64,000 nt of DNA from Weissella viridescens (GTDB lineage Bacteria > Bacillota > Bacilli > Lactobacillales > Lactobacillaceae). Made by a program: the position numbers and the translations under genes. The stretch covers positions 1 to 64,000 of the forward strand of contig NZ_JQBM01000005.1 in the NCBI RefSeq assembly GCF_001437355.1. Reading direction: 5' to 3'. Shown piece after piece: positions 17,581-26,834 of the stretch (its first letter is position 1; every line of letters begins with the position of its first letter). The notes under the pieces were generated by a model, which saw only the letters and a list, made by a program, of their open reading frames with translations, was not told the DNA's origin and ran no database searches.

Positions 17581-19647
17581 CTATTCGCTATCTTGTGCTA
17601 AGTAACTCGCTTCATCTAGATTAATATTTTGCCGAATTTTAACTGCACTTTGATCATCGATAAATCCAGCTTCGTACAGATGTTCCAGCGCTGAACGTTG
17701 CGTTGTATACCCTTTTAGCGCCAGTTCACGACGTAAGACTTTTGTACTCTTTTTATTAACCGTTTTTACATTACGATGCTGATTGGCCAACCGTGAGTGG
17801 AACAGCACTTTGAGATGTTTAATGGCGGTTGTCTCTGTTCGATTCATTGATCCCGCATGTAACTGAGCGTAATCAGTCATCGCTGTTAAGCCTGCTTGAG
17901 CTGTTGCCTGAGCAGCCAATTCATACTCAGCGCGCAAGGCATCCGAATCGGTGTGGCTCACCCAAACACGAATCGCTCGGACAGCTTTACGCCAAAGGTG
18001 TTCGAGATTAAATTTATTTTGCCTTTGCGAACGTACTCGTACGGTTTGTGATAAGTCATCTTCGATACGGTCCAACCGTCGGTTTTCACTATCGTAAACC
18101 AACGAACTAATTTGATGCTCCGCATGTAATTGCGTCAATGACTCACGCTGTGCATTCAGCGCAATCATCCGGAACTTCAATTCGGTTCGTAAAATCTTTT
18201 GTAATTTTTCTTCCTGTAAAGAGCGCATTTGAATGCGTCGAATTTTCGTGTAATAGGCTGTCAGAACATCATAGACAATGCTAGCATTACTTGCCTTAAG
18301 CTCGTGTTCTAATTCCCCAACCGCAGTTTGTAAAACGTAGGTATAGGCACGTGGCTCTGACATGTGTTTGGCAACATCCAAAGGCACGGTCATTTTCTTC
18401 TTCGGCTTGCTTGATTTAGCAAGCAACGGTAGTAAAACAATCGCTGCTAATAATGAAATGACAATCACCATCGCCGCAATAAAGAGCATCATGCTCCGCT
18501 CAGGAAATGGCGCTCCGCTATCAATGAACGCTGGCACCGAAAGTACTCCGGCCATCGTCACAGCCCCACGCACACCGGTCAGACCGGCCATAAAGGCATT
18601 CTTCCATGATAGGACCGTACTTTTAACCCGTCGCTTTTCCCAAATTTGATTCAAATATGACCAAACGACTCGAATCATAAAGATTAAGAACCAAGTTAGG
18701 AACGCATACAGGAATAACATCGAAATCGGTACAAGCTGATTATTGTCCGCGTGCACATTAATGGCAACCGGTAATTCAATCCCCAACAGGATAAAAATAA
18801 ATCCGTTCATCAAGTAACTAAAGACCTGCCACGTCGTCCGATTAACCAAATAATACTCACCACTAGTCGCCCGATTACCTTTAACTTGTAAGTTTTGAAC
18901 AATTGCCGCAATGACGACCGCAATCACTCCCGACGCGTGCACCCCTTCTGCAATTTGATAAATCAAGAAGGGGGTTAAAATATTCGTTACCACATTCACC
19001 ACGGCATTGGTTGCTTGCTCCTGCATCAACCAGCTTTGTAACCGCGTCATCAACAAGCCCAGTACAATTCCAACCACTGCGCCAACTAACGTGGTATATA
19101 AGAAATCCGAGGTCGCATGGGCTAATGAGAACGTGCCGGAAACAGTCGCAGCAATCGCAAATTTAAAGGCCACCAGCCCACTCGCATCATTAATCAAACT
19201 CTCACCTGAAACAAGATGCATTAAAGCCGGTGGTAACTTAGTTTCTTGTCCAATTGACGCCACCGCTACAGGATCAGTTGGCGAAAGAATGGCCGCAATC
19301 GCAAATGCAACCGACAATGGCATCGATGGAATTAACCAGTAGATACCATAACCACCAATAATTGTCGTTAAGAACACCAGCAGAATCGCATTCCCAAAGA
19401 TAGGACCTTTTAAATTCCAAAGTTCACGTTTTGGAAAATTCCAGGCATCCGAATACAACAACGGGGCAACAAACAATAGCATAAACCAGTGACTATCTAA
19501 GTTAATTTTGACACCAAAGAAAACCGCAATAAATAACCCCAGGGTAATTTGAATCAAACTAACCGGGACACGCTTTAAAAAATGTGACAGCACATTTCCA
19601 ATCACGACTAAGAGGGTTAACCCAATAATTGTCTCCAGTATTGCCAT
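17581..19647 (-). CDS. Na+/H+ antiporter, CPA1 (NhaP/NhaK) family
   Basis: A membrane domain of about 12 segments (residues 1-420) carries the CPA1 ion-site pattern SPTDPVAVASI near 122-132 and GESLINDASGLVAF near 148-161. A long cytoplasmic C-terminal region (about 430-688), rich in charged helices, follows and probably regulates transport. It exchanges protons for Na+ or K+ and supports pH and salt homeostasis. It is inserted directly before cdaA (6-nt gap), which is notable since c-di-AMP regulates cation transporters; functional coupling is inference. Confidence 0.9.
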   Translation of the reverse strand: MAILETIIGLTLLVVIGNVLSHFLKRVPVSLIQITLGLFIAVFFGVKINLDSHWFMLLFVAPLLYSDAWNFPKRELWNLKGPIFGNAILLVFLTTIIGGYGIYWLIPSMPLSVAFAIAAILSPTDPVAVASIGQETKLPPALMHLVSGESLINDASGLVAFKFAIAATVSGTFSLAHATSDFLYTTLVGAVVGIVLGLLMTRLQSWLMQEQATNAVVNVVTNILTPFLIYQIAEGVHASGVIAVVIAAIVQNLQVKGNRATSGEYYLVNRTTWQVFSYLMNGFIFILLGIELPVAINVHADNNQLVPISMLFLYAFLTWFLIFMIRVVWSYLNQIWEKRRVKSTVLSWKNAFMAGLTGVRGAVTMAGVLSVPAFIDSGAPFPERSMMLFIAAMVIVISLLAAIVLLPLLAKSSKPKKKMTVPLDVAKHMSEPRAYTYVLQTAVGELEHELKASNASIVYDVLTAYYTKIRRIQMRSLQEEKLQKILRTELKFRMIALNAQRESLTQLHAEHQISSLVYDSENRRLDRIEDDLSQTVRVRSQRQNKFNLEHLWRKAVRAIRVWVSHTDSDALRAEYELAAQATAQAGLTAMTDYAQLHAGSMNRTETTAIKHLKVLFHSRLANQHRNVKTVNKKSTKVLRRELALKGYTTQRSALEHLYEAGFIDDQSAVKIRQNINLDEASYLAQDSE

Positions 19648-19665
19648 GCAGTAGCTCTCCTTACT

Positions 19666-20562
19666 TTATTCACCTAGAATGCGTACCTCAGGTTCTAAAT
19701 CAACTTGAAATTGTTCATGGACGACCGCTTGCACGTGTTTAATGACTGCCACATAGTCAGAACCAGTTGCCTGTCCTTTATTCACAATGAAGCCAGCATG
19801 TTTCGTCGACACTTGTGCACCACCAACTTGAAAGCCTTGTAATCCAGCATCCATGATTAACTTTCCAGCAAAATAACCTTCCGGACGCTTAAAGACCGAC
19901 CCACATGATGGGTACTCTAAAGGTTGCTTGCTGGCACGGCGATCATTGAAGTCTTCCATACGTTCCGCAATGTTCACCTTTGCATCGGGAACCAACTGGA
20001 ACGTTGCACTGACAATAATCTCGCCGGTTCCTTGGACCGCTGAATGGCGGTAACCAAAATCTAGGGCTTGCTTACTGTAAGTTTTTAGAGCACCTTCTGG
20101 TGTTAGAACAACTGCTTCCAAGAGACAGTCATCGACTTGTCCTCCGTAGGCACCAGCATTCATGTAAACTGCGCCGCCAACCGACCCAGGAATTCCAGCA
20201 GCCCACTCTAACCCTGCTAAATCATGCTCACAGGCAACTTGTGCTGTATCGATTATTGCCGCTCCTGCAGCTGCAGTGACTGTGTTTTCATTGACAGAAA
20301 CTTCTGTTAAGCGCGTCAAGAAAATGACTAACCCACGTAGTCCTTGATTCGTAATGATTAGATTCGATGCGTTCCCCAATACTGTAATCGGTAACGCTTG
20401 ATTGCGGGCATAACGTGTTACTTCGCTCAATTCATCTAAGTTACGGGGCCAAAAAATCCAATCCGCTGGCCCACCAACGCGAGTATTCGTATAGGTCGAC
20501 AAAGCTTGATTCTGCTTAATGTCATATCCTGGAAACTCCCGGATTAAGTTTATCTCTTGCAT
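19666..20562 (-). CDS. murB: UDP-N-acetylenolpyruvoylglucosamine reductase
   Basis: FAD enzyme that reduces enolpyruvyl-UDP-GlcNAc to UDP-MurNAc, an early peptidoglycan step. The FAD-binding signature is seen as NTRVGGPADW (near 26-35) and GNASNLII, and the catalytic Ser region as YPSCGSVFKRP. Length 298 fits the type IIa family. It lies in an operon with the antiporter and cda-glmM genes, adding a second wall-precursor enzyme to the cluster. Confidence 0.95.
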   Translation of the reverse strand: MQEINLIREFPGYDIKQNQALSTYTNTRVGGPADWIFWPRNLDELSEVTRYARNQALPITVLGNASNLIITNQGLRGLVIFLTRLTEVSVNENTVTAAAGAAIIDTAQVACEHDLAGLEWAAGIPGSVGGAVYMNAGAYGGQVDDCLLEAVVLTPEGALKTYSKQALDFGYRHSAVQGTGEIIVSATFQLVPDAKVNIAERMEDFNDRRASKQPLEYPSCGSVFKRPEGYFAGKLIMDAGLQGFQVGGAQVSTKHAGFIVNKGQATGSDYVAVIKHVQAVVHEQFQVDLEPEVRILGE

Positions 20563-20575
20563 ACAACAACCTTTC

Positions 20576-21115
20576 CTATATCACTTTAACAAGGGGTTTA
20601 ATTTGTTCAACCCCAAATTCATTTGCTTCATGTACTAAAATTTGTGCAGCCGCCACCGTATCATCTAACGCATTGTGATGATGCATTAAGTCGATGTTCA
20701 AGGCTTGCGAGACAGTATCCAATTTATGATTGGGCAACTGTGGGTACAATTTTCGCGATGTTCGCACCGTGTCTAATGAAAGATAGTGTGCGGGTTGCAA
20801 ACCATAATGCGTCAAGCTTGCCTTTAAGACGCCATTATCAAATGGGGCATTATGGGCAATTACCAATTGTTCTGGTGTATAAAATTGTTTAATCTGTTGC
20901 CAAACCTCTGGAAAAGTTGGCGCATCTACCACGTCCTCGGGATGAATACCATGAATCTGGATGTTACGCCGCTCAAAAGTGACATCAGCGTCTGGTTTAA
21001 TTAAGCTATAAAATTCATCAACCAACTGATTGTCACGAATGACAGCGATTCCCAAAGAAACCGCACTATGTCGTTGACCACTTGCCGTTTCGAAATCCAT
21101 TGCAATAAAATTCAT
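20576..21115 (-). CDS. DnaQ-family 3'-5' exonuclease (Pol III epsilon-like)
   Basis: A 179-residue DEDDh exonuclease domain protein. Motif I is MDFETA at the N-terminus, motif II IAHNAPFDNGVL near 104-115, and motif III HHNALDDTVAAA near 147-158, all with their acidic residues and the catalytic His. It lacks any polymerase or helicase fusion. Likely role is proofreading or nucleic-acid trimming; the precise substrate is unknown. It sits between a GNAT gene and murB in the same operon. Confidence 0.88.
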   Translation of the reverse strand: MNFIAMDFETASGQRHSAVSLGIAVIRDNQLVDEFYSLIKPDADVTFERRNIQIHGIHPEDVVDAPTFPEVWQQIKQFYTPEQLVIAHNAPFDNGVLKASLTHYGLQPAHYLSLDTVRTSRKLYPQLPNHKLDTVSQALNIDLMHHHNALDDTVAAAQILVHEANEFGVEQIKPLVKVI

Positions 21116-21118
21116 TCG

Positions 21119-21637
21119 TTATTCTCCCCCAGTCATATTTAGTTGCATCGCCTGTGTTGGCCATGCTGTTGCCTCATCATCTTGCCCATTGCTTTGGGCA
21201 TCTAATACAACTGAAAAGCCGAACTTTTCATAGATATGTATCGCTGGCGTATTCCGTTTTTGTACCGTTAACCACAATTGGTTGATGGTACTAAAAGTCT
21301 CACCCCAGTCAATGAGTTCTGCAATCAACCCCTGCGCCAATCCATAGCCTTGATAGGTTTTCAGTATGGCAACACCTACTTCAGCTACTTCGGGGTTATC
21401 TAGCAAAGCAGTGGCGGTGGCTAAGCCATATAAATTATCATCCTCATCTGCCACCACCAACATTAAGTTATTACGCGTTTGCTGAATGGCCGTTATATTT
21501 TGTGCTTCCGTGATGGCATCAATCGTTTCAAGATCTTGCGTAATGCAAAAAGTATCCGATTCTTGAGATAATTGCCGTAATAAAGCCAATAAATTGGCAC
21601 TATCGGTTGGCTCTGCTAACCTAATTATCAAGTCCAT
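21119..21637 (-). CDS. GNAT-family N-acetyltransferase
   Basis: A 172-residue GNAT-fold protein. The acetyl-CoA loop region is visible as VAILKTYQGYGLAQGLI (near 91-107), a variant of the Q/RxxGxG/A motif, followed by NTPAIHIYEKFGF typical of the last strands. Its position directly after tsaE recalls RimI, but the sequence resembles generic small-molecule acetyltransferases more, so I do not name it rimI. It overlaps the end of tsaE by 17 nt. Confidence 0.82.
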   Translation of the reverse strand: MDLIIRLAEPTDSANLLALLRQLSQESDTFCITQDLETIDAITEAQNITAIQQTRNNLMLVVADEDDNLYGLATATALLDNPEVAEVGVAILKTYQGYGLAQGLIAELIDWGETFSTINQLWLTVQKRNTPAIHIYEKFGFSVVLDAQSNGQDDEATAWPTQAMQLNMTGGE

Positions 21638-22106
21638 AAGTTTGCTCCAACTGGTTTAAAATTTGTTGTGAATGACTCCCAGTTGCAGTCACTTCAATTT
21701 TTCTTTGATCAATTTTGTCATACGTATCGGTTCGCGTTAAGGTCACGTTTAAAACGTCACTAGGTAAATCCGCCTGAATATACTCAGACCATTCAACTAA
21801 ACTAACGCTACTTGCGTTGAAATATTCAGCCAAACCTAGGTCGTCGGCTCCACCTTCCTCACCTAAACGATAAACGTCTAAGTGATATAACATAAAGTCC
21901 GGCGTTTGATACTCTCGTACCAAAGTAAAAGTTGGGCTTTTAACTGGACGCTTAATCCCCAACGCACGGGCAAAGCCTTGCGTAAAGGTCGTCTTCCCCG
22001 CGCCTAAATCACCATGCAATAAAATGGTGGTGCCAGGTGTCACAATTTGTGCTAATGTTTTTGCTAATTTTTGTGTCGTTTCGACAGATTCACTATTCAC
22101 TATCAT
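21621..22106 (-). CDS. tsaE: tRNA threonylcarbamoyladenosine biosynthesis ATPase
   Basis: TsaE is the ATPase partner of TsaB-TsaD in making t6A37 in tRNAs that read ANN codons. The P-loop GDLGAGKTTFTQG is near residues 31-43, followed by SPTFTLVREY and LYHLDVYR. I place the start at the ATG at 22106: an extended -10 TGATATACT ends 7 nt before it, so the mRNA probably begins at or very near this codon with no ribosome site. An in-frame GTG at 22151 exists but would lie upstream of that promoter. Length is then 161 residues, normal for the family. Confidence 0.92.
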   Translation of the reverse strand: MIVNSESVETTQKLAKTLAQIVTPGTTILLHGDLGAGKTTFTQGFARALGIKRPVKSPTFTLVREYQTPDFMLYHLDVYRLGEEGGADDLGLAEYFNASSVSLVEWSEYIQADLPSDVLNVTLTRTDTYDKIDQRKIEVTATGSHSQQILNQLEQTYGLDN

Positions 22107-22113
22107 AATTTTT

Positions 22114-22122
22114 AGTATATCA
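22114..22122 (-). promoter_or_regulatory. Extended -10 promoter of tsaE (leaderless start)
   Basis: The minus strand reads TGATATACT, matching TGnTATAAT closely. Seven bases separate it from the tsaE ATG, which is the normal distance from -10 to transcription start. No recognisable -35 is present, as allowed for extended -10 promoters, and no purine-rich ribosome site precedes the ATG. Confidence 0.65.
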
Positions 22123-22160
22123 TTTTTTTGTAAACTGGGCGCCATTTTCACTCATATCAA

Positions 22161-22200
22161 CAAAAAACTAGCAAAGCAATTTCTCGCTTCACTAGTTTTA
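22161..22200 (-). terminator. Terminator after pta
   Basis: An imperfect hairpin with outer arms AAAACTAG/CTAGTTTT and an inner AAGC/GCTT stem, followed by a T run on the minus strand, lies between the pta stop and the tsaE promoter. Confidence 0.8.
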
Positions 22201-22204
22201 ATGT

Positions 22205-23191
22205 TTACTTATCAGCATCGACAGCTTGCGCAGCAGTAATAATGGCTACCTTGTAAACATCTTCTTCATTGCAGCCACGTGAAAGGTCAGAGATTGGTTT
22301 AGCAAGACCTTGCAAAACAGGACCAATTGCTTCAAAACCACCCAAACGTTGGGCAATCTTATAACCAATATTTCCTGATTGAAGATCAGGGAAGACAAAG
22401 ACATTAGCCTGACCGGCTACATCTGAATCCGGCGCCTTTGAAGCTGCAACTGATTCAACAAACGCTGCATCAAATTGTAATTCACCATCAACGGCAAGGT
22501 CTGGTGCCAACTTGTGGGCAATTTCTGTTGCTTCAGCGACCTTATCAACTTGTGGTGCCTTCGCAGAACCTTTAGTTGAAAAGCTAAGCATTGCAACCTT
22601 TGGATCAATCCCAAAGACTTGTGCTGTTTCGGCAGATTGAACCGCGACCTCAGCCATCGTTTGGGCATCAAGGTCAATGTTAATCGCACAATCAGCAAAA
22701 ACATAACGTTCTTCACCACGTTGCATAACAAAGGCACCCGAAATGCGCGATGAACCTGGCTTTGTCTTAACAATTTGTAGGGCTGGACGAACCGTGTCAC
22801 CGGTTGGATGTGTTGCTCCAGAAACCATACCATCGGCAAGATCAAGGTAAACTAACATGGTTCCAAAGTAATTTTCGTCCTTCAACCACTTTTCGGCTGT
22901 AACTTCATCGGTTTTACCGTTACGACGCTTAACCAATTCCTCAATCATGAGATTCATCAAGTTTTCGTCACAATCTTCTGGATCAAGAATTTTGATTGTT
23001 TGCAAATCATAATTCTTGGCGGCAGCAACTTCTTCAATTGTTGATTTATCTCCAAGGACAGTTACTTCAACTAATGCCTCATCTGCTAAACGAACAGCAG
23101 CTCCGAGGACACGCTCATCAGTTCCTTCTGGGAAAACAATACGCTTTCCTTGACCTTTGATTTTTTCTGATAATTGTTCAAAAAGTTCCAT
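22205..23191 (-). CDS. pta: Phosphate acetyltransferase
   Basis: Interconverts acetyl phosphate and acetyl-CoA. In heterofermentative bacteria it follows phosphoketolase on the route to ethanol or acetate. Hallmarks are RIVFPEGTDERVL at the N-terminus, ATHPTGDTVRPALQIV near 124-139 and the C-terminal VFPDLQSGNIGYKIAQR. The start is the ATG at 23191 after GGAGG; an upstream in-frame start lacks support. Length is 328. A cre-like site overlaps its promoter. Confidence 0.96.
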   Translation of the reverse strand: MELFEQLSEKIKGQGKRIVFPEGTDERVLGAAVRLADEALVEVTVLGDKSTIEEVAAAKNYDLQTIKILDPEDCDENLMNLMIEELVKRRNGKTDEVTAEKWLKDENYFGTMLVYLDLADGMVSGATHPTGDTVRPALQIVKTKPGSSRISGAFVMQRGEERYVFADCAINIDLDAQTMAEVAVQSAETAQVFGIDPKVAMLSFSTKGSAKAPQVDKVAEATEIAHKLAPDLAVDGELQFDAAFVESVAASKAPDSDVAGQANVFVFPDLQSGNIGYKIAQRLGGFEAIGPVLQGLAKPISDLSRGCNEEDVYKVAIITAAQAVDADK

Positions 23192-23228
23192 TATGTCAGC
23201 CTCCAAAAAAATTTGTTTATTTCTAAAT

Positions 23229-23266
23229 ATTATACTTCTATTATCGCATACTTGTTAGCGCTTACG
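23229..23266 (-). promoter_or_regulatory. pta promoter with overlapping cre-like site
   Basis: A consensus -10 TATAAT (23229-23234) has a weak -35 at 23252-23257 (TAACAA). The element CGTAAGCGCTAACA (23253-23266, minus strand) matches the CcpA consensus TGWAANCGNTNNCA at all defined positions but the first. Its overlap with the -35 would favour repression. Confidence 0.65.
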
Positions 23267-23285
23267 CTAGCATTAATTAAATTAT

Positions 23286-23954
23286 TCACAAACTCCAATT
23301 AATCGTCTGGACGCCATGGTTTTGCAAAAAAACATTACTTTGGCTGAAAGGTTTTGATCCAAAAAAACCACGGTAAGCTGATAATGGACTAGGATGTGGC
23401 GCCGTTAAAATGAGATTATTCGGCCCCACTAATAGCTTGGCTTTCTTTTGGGCAAACTTCCCCCACAAAATAAAGACGACTGGTTGATCTTGACTGGCCA
23501 CTAACCGCATCACTTCGTCAGTAAAAGGCTCCCAAATTTTACCGGCATGTCCGTTCGACTTTCCCGCTGGTACGGTCAATACCGCGTTCAAAAGCAAAAC
23601 GCCTTGGCGTGCCCACGGATGTAAATCACCATTAACTGGAGCCGACACCTGTAAATCATCAGCCAATTCTTGAAAGATATTTCTTAATGAAGGCGGCAAT
23701 GGGAAATCAGACGGAACCGAAAAACTCAATCCTTGTGCCTGTCCCGGGTTGATATACGGATCTTGACCTAAAATAACAACTTTAATTTGCGCTAATGGTG
23801 TATTTTCCAAGGCCGCAAAGACATTTTCTCGCGCTGGATAAACGGTTTCAGTTGCGTATACGTTTGTTAAAAACGTATTCAATTGTTCAAAATAGGCATC
23901 TGGTAAGCTTTCGACCAAAGGAGCCGCCCAATCTGTGTCAAAAAAATCTGCCAT
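23286..23954 (-). CDS. ung: Uracil-DNA glycosylase
   Basis: Family 1 UDG that removes uracil from DNA. The water-activating motif GQDPYINPGQAQGLSFSV is near residues 61-78 and the DNA-intercalation loop HPSPLSAYRGFFG lies near the C-terminus. Length 222 is standard. It stands between two terminators and is probably monocistronic. Confidence 0.97.
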   Translation of the reverse strand: MADFFDTDWAAPLVESLPDAYFEQLNTFLTNVYATETVYPARENVFAALENTPLAQIKVVILGQDPYINPGQAQGLSFSVPSDFPLPPSLRNIFQELADDLQVSAPVNGDLHPWARQGVLLLNAVLTVPAGKSNGHAGKIWEPFTDEVMRLVASQDQPVVFILWGKFAQKKAKLLVGPNNLILTAPHPSPLSAYRGFFGSKPFSQSNVFLQNHGVQTINWSL

Positions 23955-23983
23955 ATTTACTCCATTTCATTGTCTCTAAAAAT

Positions 23984-24020
23984 AAAAAGGTAATCCTACA
24001 TATTGTAGCATTACCTTTTT
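23984..24020. terminator. Terminator after glnQ
   Basis: An 11-bp outer stem AAAAAGGTAAT/ATTACCTTTTT encloses a second small stem CTACA/TGTAG. T runs occur in both orientations. On the minus strand it lies 8 nt past the glnQ stop and before ung. Confidence 0.88.
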
Positions 24021-24028
24021 TAAAAACC

Positions 24029-24766
24029 TTAAGCATTTAGAATTTTGTTCAAGAAATCTTGGGTCCGTGGATTCTGTGGATGTTCGAAAACGGCCTCAGG
24101 CGTTCCTTGTTCTTGAATCTTACCATCAGCAAAGAAGACAACGCGGTCAGCAACCTGCTTGGCAAAACCCATTTCATGGGTGACGACAACCATTGTCATC
24201 CCCTCTTTTGCCAAATCCTTCATCACTTGTAAAACGTCCCCAACCATTTCAGGATCAAGCGCTGACGTTGGCTCATCAAACAACATAATCTTGGGGTTCA
24301 TTTCTAACGCACGCGCAATCGCCACACGTTGTTCTTGTCCTCCAGATAAGGTCGTTGGTTTCACATCAGCTTTATCACGTAGACCAACTTGGTCTAACAA
24401 TGCTAAACCTTTTTCATCAGCTTCTGCCTGTGACAGCTTTCCCAACTGAACTGGGGCTAATGTCATATTTTCCAATACCGTTAAATGTAGAAAAAGATTA
24501 AAGTGTTGGAAAACCATGCCGATTGTTTCACGCGTCTTATCGATGTTGGTTTTCTTGTCACTGATATCCCAACCGTTGATAACGATTTTACCACTGTCGG
24601 CGGGTTCAAGGTGATTCAAAGTTCGGAGGAAAGTTGACTTACCAGACCCTGATGGTCCGATCATCACAACAACTTCACCTTCTTGCACTTGTAAATCAAT
24701 GCCTTTTAAGACTTCATTTTTTCCATAGCTCTTATGCACATCTGTTACGTCAACAATGGCTGTCAT
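24029..24766 (-). CDS. glnQ: Glutamine/polar amino-acid ABC transporter, ATP-binding protein
   Basis: ATPase subunit driving uptake through the adjacent fused binding protein-permease. Walker [10 protein letters not shown] is near residues 38-46, the signature [15 protein letters not shown] near 138-152, Walker B IMLFDEP follows, and the switch His lies in VVTHEMGF. Length 245 is standard. Its first codon shares bases with the preceding stop (24766), so the two are translationally coupled. Confidence 0.92.
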   Translation of the reverse strand: MTAIVDVTDVHKSYGKNEVLKGIDLQVQEGEVVVMIGPSGSGKSTFLRTLNHLEPADSGKIVINGWDISDKKTNIDKTRETIGMVFQHFNLFLHLTVLENMTLAPVQLGKLSQAEADEKGLALLDQVGLRDKADVKPTTLSGGQEQRVAIARALEMNPKIMLFDEPTSALDPEMVGDVLQVMKDLAKEGMTMVVVTHEMGFAKQVADRVVFFADGKIQEQGTPEAVFEHPQNPRTQDFLNKILNA

Positions 24767-26214
24767 TACTTAATCCTCTTTTCAATCCAATTTGATAACC
24801 AAGTTAATAGCGTGATTACAATTAAGTACATTGCTCCGATAATCAACCAAACACGGAAACCTTGTAGATTACGTGCAATAATAAGGGTTCCCGTTTGCGT
24901 CAATTCGACAATTCCAATGGCTGAAAGGATTGATGTATCCTTCAACGTAATAATGAATTGGTTAATGAAACTTGGAATCGTTAAACGAATTCCTTGTGGC
25001 ATCACGACCTTACGCATTGCTTTCCCGTATGGCAAACCTAATGAACGTGCAGCTTCTAGTTGCCCCTTGTCAACTGACAAGAAACCACCCTTAACGAATG
25101 ATCCGATATAAGCTCCTTCGTTTAAGATTAAGGTAATCAATCCAGCAGTAAAGGCTGGAATCTTTTGGCCCGTCAAGTTCGGCAAACCAATGTAGATGAA
25201 GAAAGCTAGGACCAACATAGGTAGTCCACGGAATAGATAGATGATTGTCGTTGATAGTCCACGTAGCAACTTGCTTGGCATAACACCCAAGACACCCAAG
25301 AAGAGTCCCCATAAAGCGGCTAGTAGGATTCCAAAGACCGTTAACTCAATCGTCTTAATCAAACCATCACGTAAGGCTGACTTATTATCCTTGATGATAT
25401 TCCAGATCGTTGGCTTCTCGTTCTTAGCGGCGTTAGCCTTATAGTTGTATGCACCCTTACCAACATAATGGCTAACAATCTTGTCATATTCACCTGACTT
25501 AACAATTTTGGCATAGCCATCGTCAAAGCTCTTTAAGAGCTTAGCATTTTGACCCTTCTTAACACCAAAACCATAGCCTCCTGTATTGGCAGGCTTAGTA
25601 ATCACCTTCAAAGTGGTCCCTTGCTTGATCGCATATCCCATCACCGGTTGATCTTCGAAACAAGCGACGGTATTACCAACAGTCACATCGTTATACATGG
25701 TATTAGAATCATTAAAGAATGAGAGTTTGAAATCATACTTCTTTTGAATACTTTGCGCGTATTGCGCACCTGCAGTTCCAGTTTTAACCGCAACCTTCTT
25801 ACCTTTTAAATCATCTAAAGACTTAATTGACTTGTTCTTACCATCGACGGCCACAACCACACCTGTCTTATAGTACGGTGTACTAAAGTCAAATGATTGC
25901 TTACGTTCAGGGGTAATTGACATACCAGCTAAGAGTCCATCGACTTGCCCTGCTTGGACAGCTTGTACGCCAGCGTTAAAGCTCATTGGCTTTAACGTAT
26001 AGGTAAAGCCCTCTTCTTTTGAGATGGCCTTTAACATATCCATATCGATTCCCCGGTAACTCCCATTTTGCGTCTGGAATTCGAATGGTGGATAAGTGGT
26101 ATCCGTTGCAATTGTATAGTTTGGTTTCGCATCAGCTGAAATACTGTGCGGTACCGCAACCAAACCAAGTAGCATGATACCGGTCGCGACCAAACCCTTT
26201 AGCCATTTATTCAT
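24766..26214 (-). CDS. Glutamine ABC transporter, fused substrate-binding protein and permease (GlnPH type)
   Basis: A 482-residue fusion: a signal peptide (1-27), a periplasmic-type type 3 solute-binding domain (about 30-250, opening with [14 protein letters not shown]) and a His/Glu/Gln/Arg-type permease domain (about 285-480) with the EAA-like loop [18 protein letters not shown]. Such fusions are known for glutamine and glutamate import in lactic acid bacteria. The start is the ATG at 26214 after AGGAGG; earlier in-frame codons overlap the operator region. A GlnR box lies 78 nt upstream, supporting nitrogen control and glutamine as substrate. Confidence 0.92.
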   Translation of the reverse strand: MNKWLKGLVATGIMLLGLVAVPHSISADAKPNYTIATDTTYPPFEFQTQNGSYRGIDMDMLKAISKEEGFTYTLKPMSFNAGVQAVQAGQVDGLLAGMSITPERKQSFDFSTPYYKTGVVVAVDGKNKSIKSLDDLKGKKVAVKTGTAGAQYAQSIQKKYDFKLSFFNDSNTMYNDVTVGNTVACFEDQPVMGYAIKQGTTLKVITKPANTGGYGFGVKKGQNAKLLKSFDDGYAKIVKSGEYDKIVSHYVGKGAYNYKANAAKNEKPTIWNIIKDNKSALRDGLIKTIELTVFGILLAALWGLFLGVLGVMPSKLLRGLSTTIIYLFRGLPMLVLAFFIYIGLPNLTGQKIPAFTAGLITLILNEGAYIGSFVKGGFLSVDKGQLEAARSLGLPYGKAMRKVVMPQGIRLTIPSFINQFIITLKDTSILSAIGIVELTQTGTLIIARNLQGFRVWLIIGAMYLIVITLLTWLSNWIEKRIK

Positions 26215-26291
26215 GACATTTCCTCCTGAGATAAGTGTTCTACAAATTTCCTGTCTAGCATACACCGCCAAAAAAACTTTGCGCGAAATTA

Positions 26292-26308
26292 TGTTAACTT
26301 TCCTGACA
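26292..26308 (-). promoter_or_regulatory. GlnR operator upstream of glnPH-glnQ
   Basis: TGTCAGGAAAGTTAACA on the minus strand fits the GlnR/TnrA consensus TGTNA-N7-TNACA exactly, and the reverse complement fits too. It precedes a glutamine transporter operon, the expected target class in lactic acid bacteria. Confidence 0.82.
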
Positions 26309-26311
26309 TAC

Positions 26312-26340
26312 AAAAAAACCACACGCGCACGTGTGGTTTT
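26312..26340 (-). terminator. Terminator after smpB
   Basis: An 11-bp stem AAAACCACACG/CGTGTGGTTTT with a 4-nt loop is followed by a T run on the minus strand. It lies 5 nt past the smpB stop. Confidence 0.92.
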
Positions 26341-26345
26341 TTGGT

Positions 26346-26810
26346 TTAACGTTTTAATGCCCTTTGTAAGTCGCGTTCTTGGTCACGACGCTTCAAGGTC
26401 TCACGTTTATCATAATTATGTTTACCGGTCGCGACGCCAATCAAAACTTTGGCAAATCCGCGTTTAATATACACTTTCAACGGAATAATCGTCTTCCCTT
26501 TTTGTGAAACTTCAGCTTCCAGCTGTCGAATCTGCTGTTTATGCAGCAATAACCGGCGTGAACGTAAAGGTTCATGATTAAACTGATTCCCTTGTTCAAA
26601 CGGACTAATATTCACGTTATCCAACCAAGCTTGACCATTTCGAATTTGCACGAATCCATCGGCAATCGTAATGCGACCAGCTCGAATTGACTTGATTTCA
26701 GTTCCGGTCAATTCAAGCCCTGCTTCCATCGTTTCGCCAATATTATAATCATGACGGGCTTTACGATTGGTTGCTAGAGCATCATTGACAACTTTTTTCT
26801 TTTTGGGCAT
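26346..26810 (-). CDS. smpB: SsrA-binding protein (trans-translation)
   Basis: Binds tmRNA and delivers it to stalled ribosomes. The OB-fold core has [17 protein letters not shown] at residues 15-31, [10 protein letters not shown], and the C-terminal basic tail beginning near [14 protein letters not shown]. Length 154 is standard. It follows rnr by 24 nt, the usual rnr-smpB arrangement; RNase R also takes part in trans-translation. The tmRNA gene was not found in the window. Confidence 0.97.
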   Translation of the reverse strand: MPKKKKVVNDALATNRKARHDYNIGETMEAGLELTGTEIKSIRAGRITIADGFVQIRNGQAWLDNVNISPFEQGNQFNHEPLRSRRLLLHKQQIRQLEAEVSQKGKTIIPLKVYIKRGFAKVLIGVATGKHNYDKRETLKRRDQERDLQRALKR

Positions 26811-26834
26811 GTTGGTCCCTCCAATTAATCAAAC

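Noticed and set aside
22417-22845. 142-residue open frame within pta on the minus strand
   Set aside because: Alternative frame of pta with low-complexity Leu/Gln content and no start signal.
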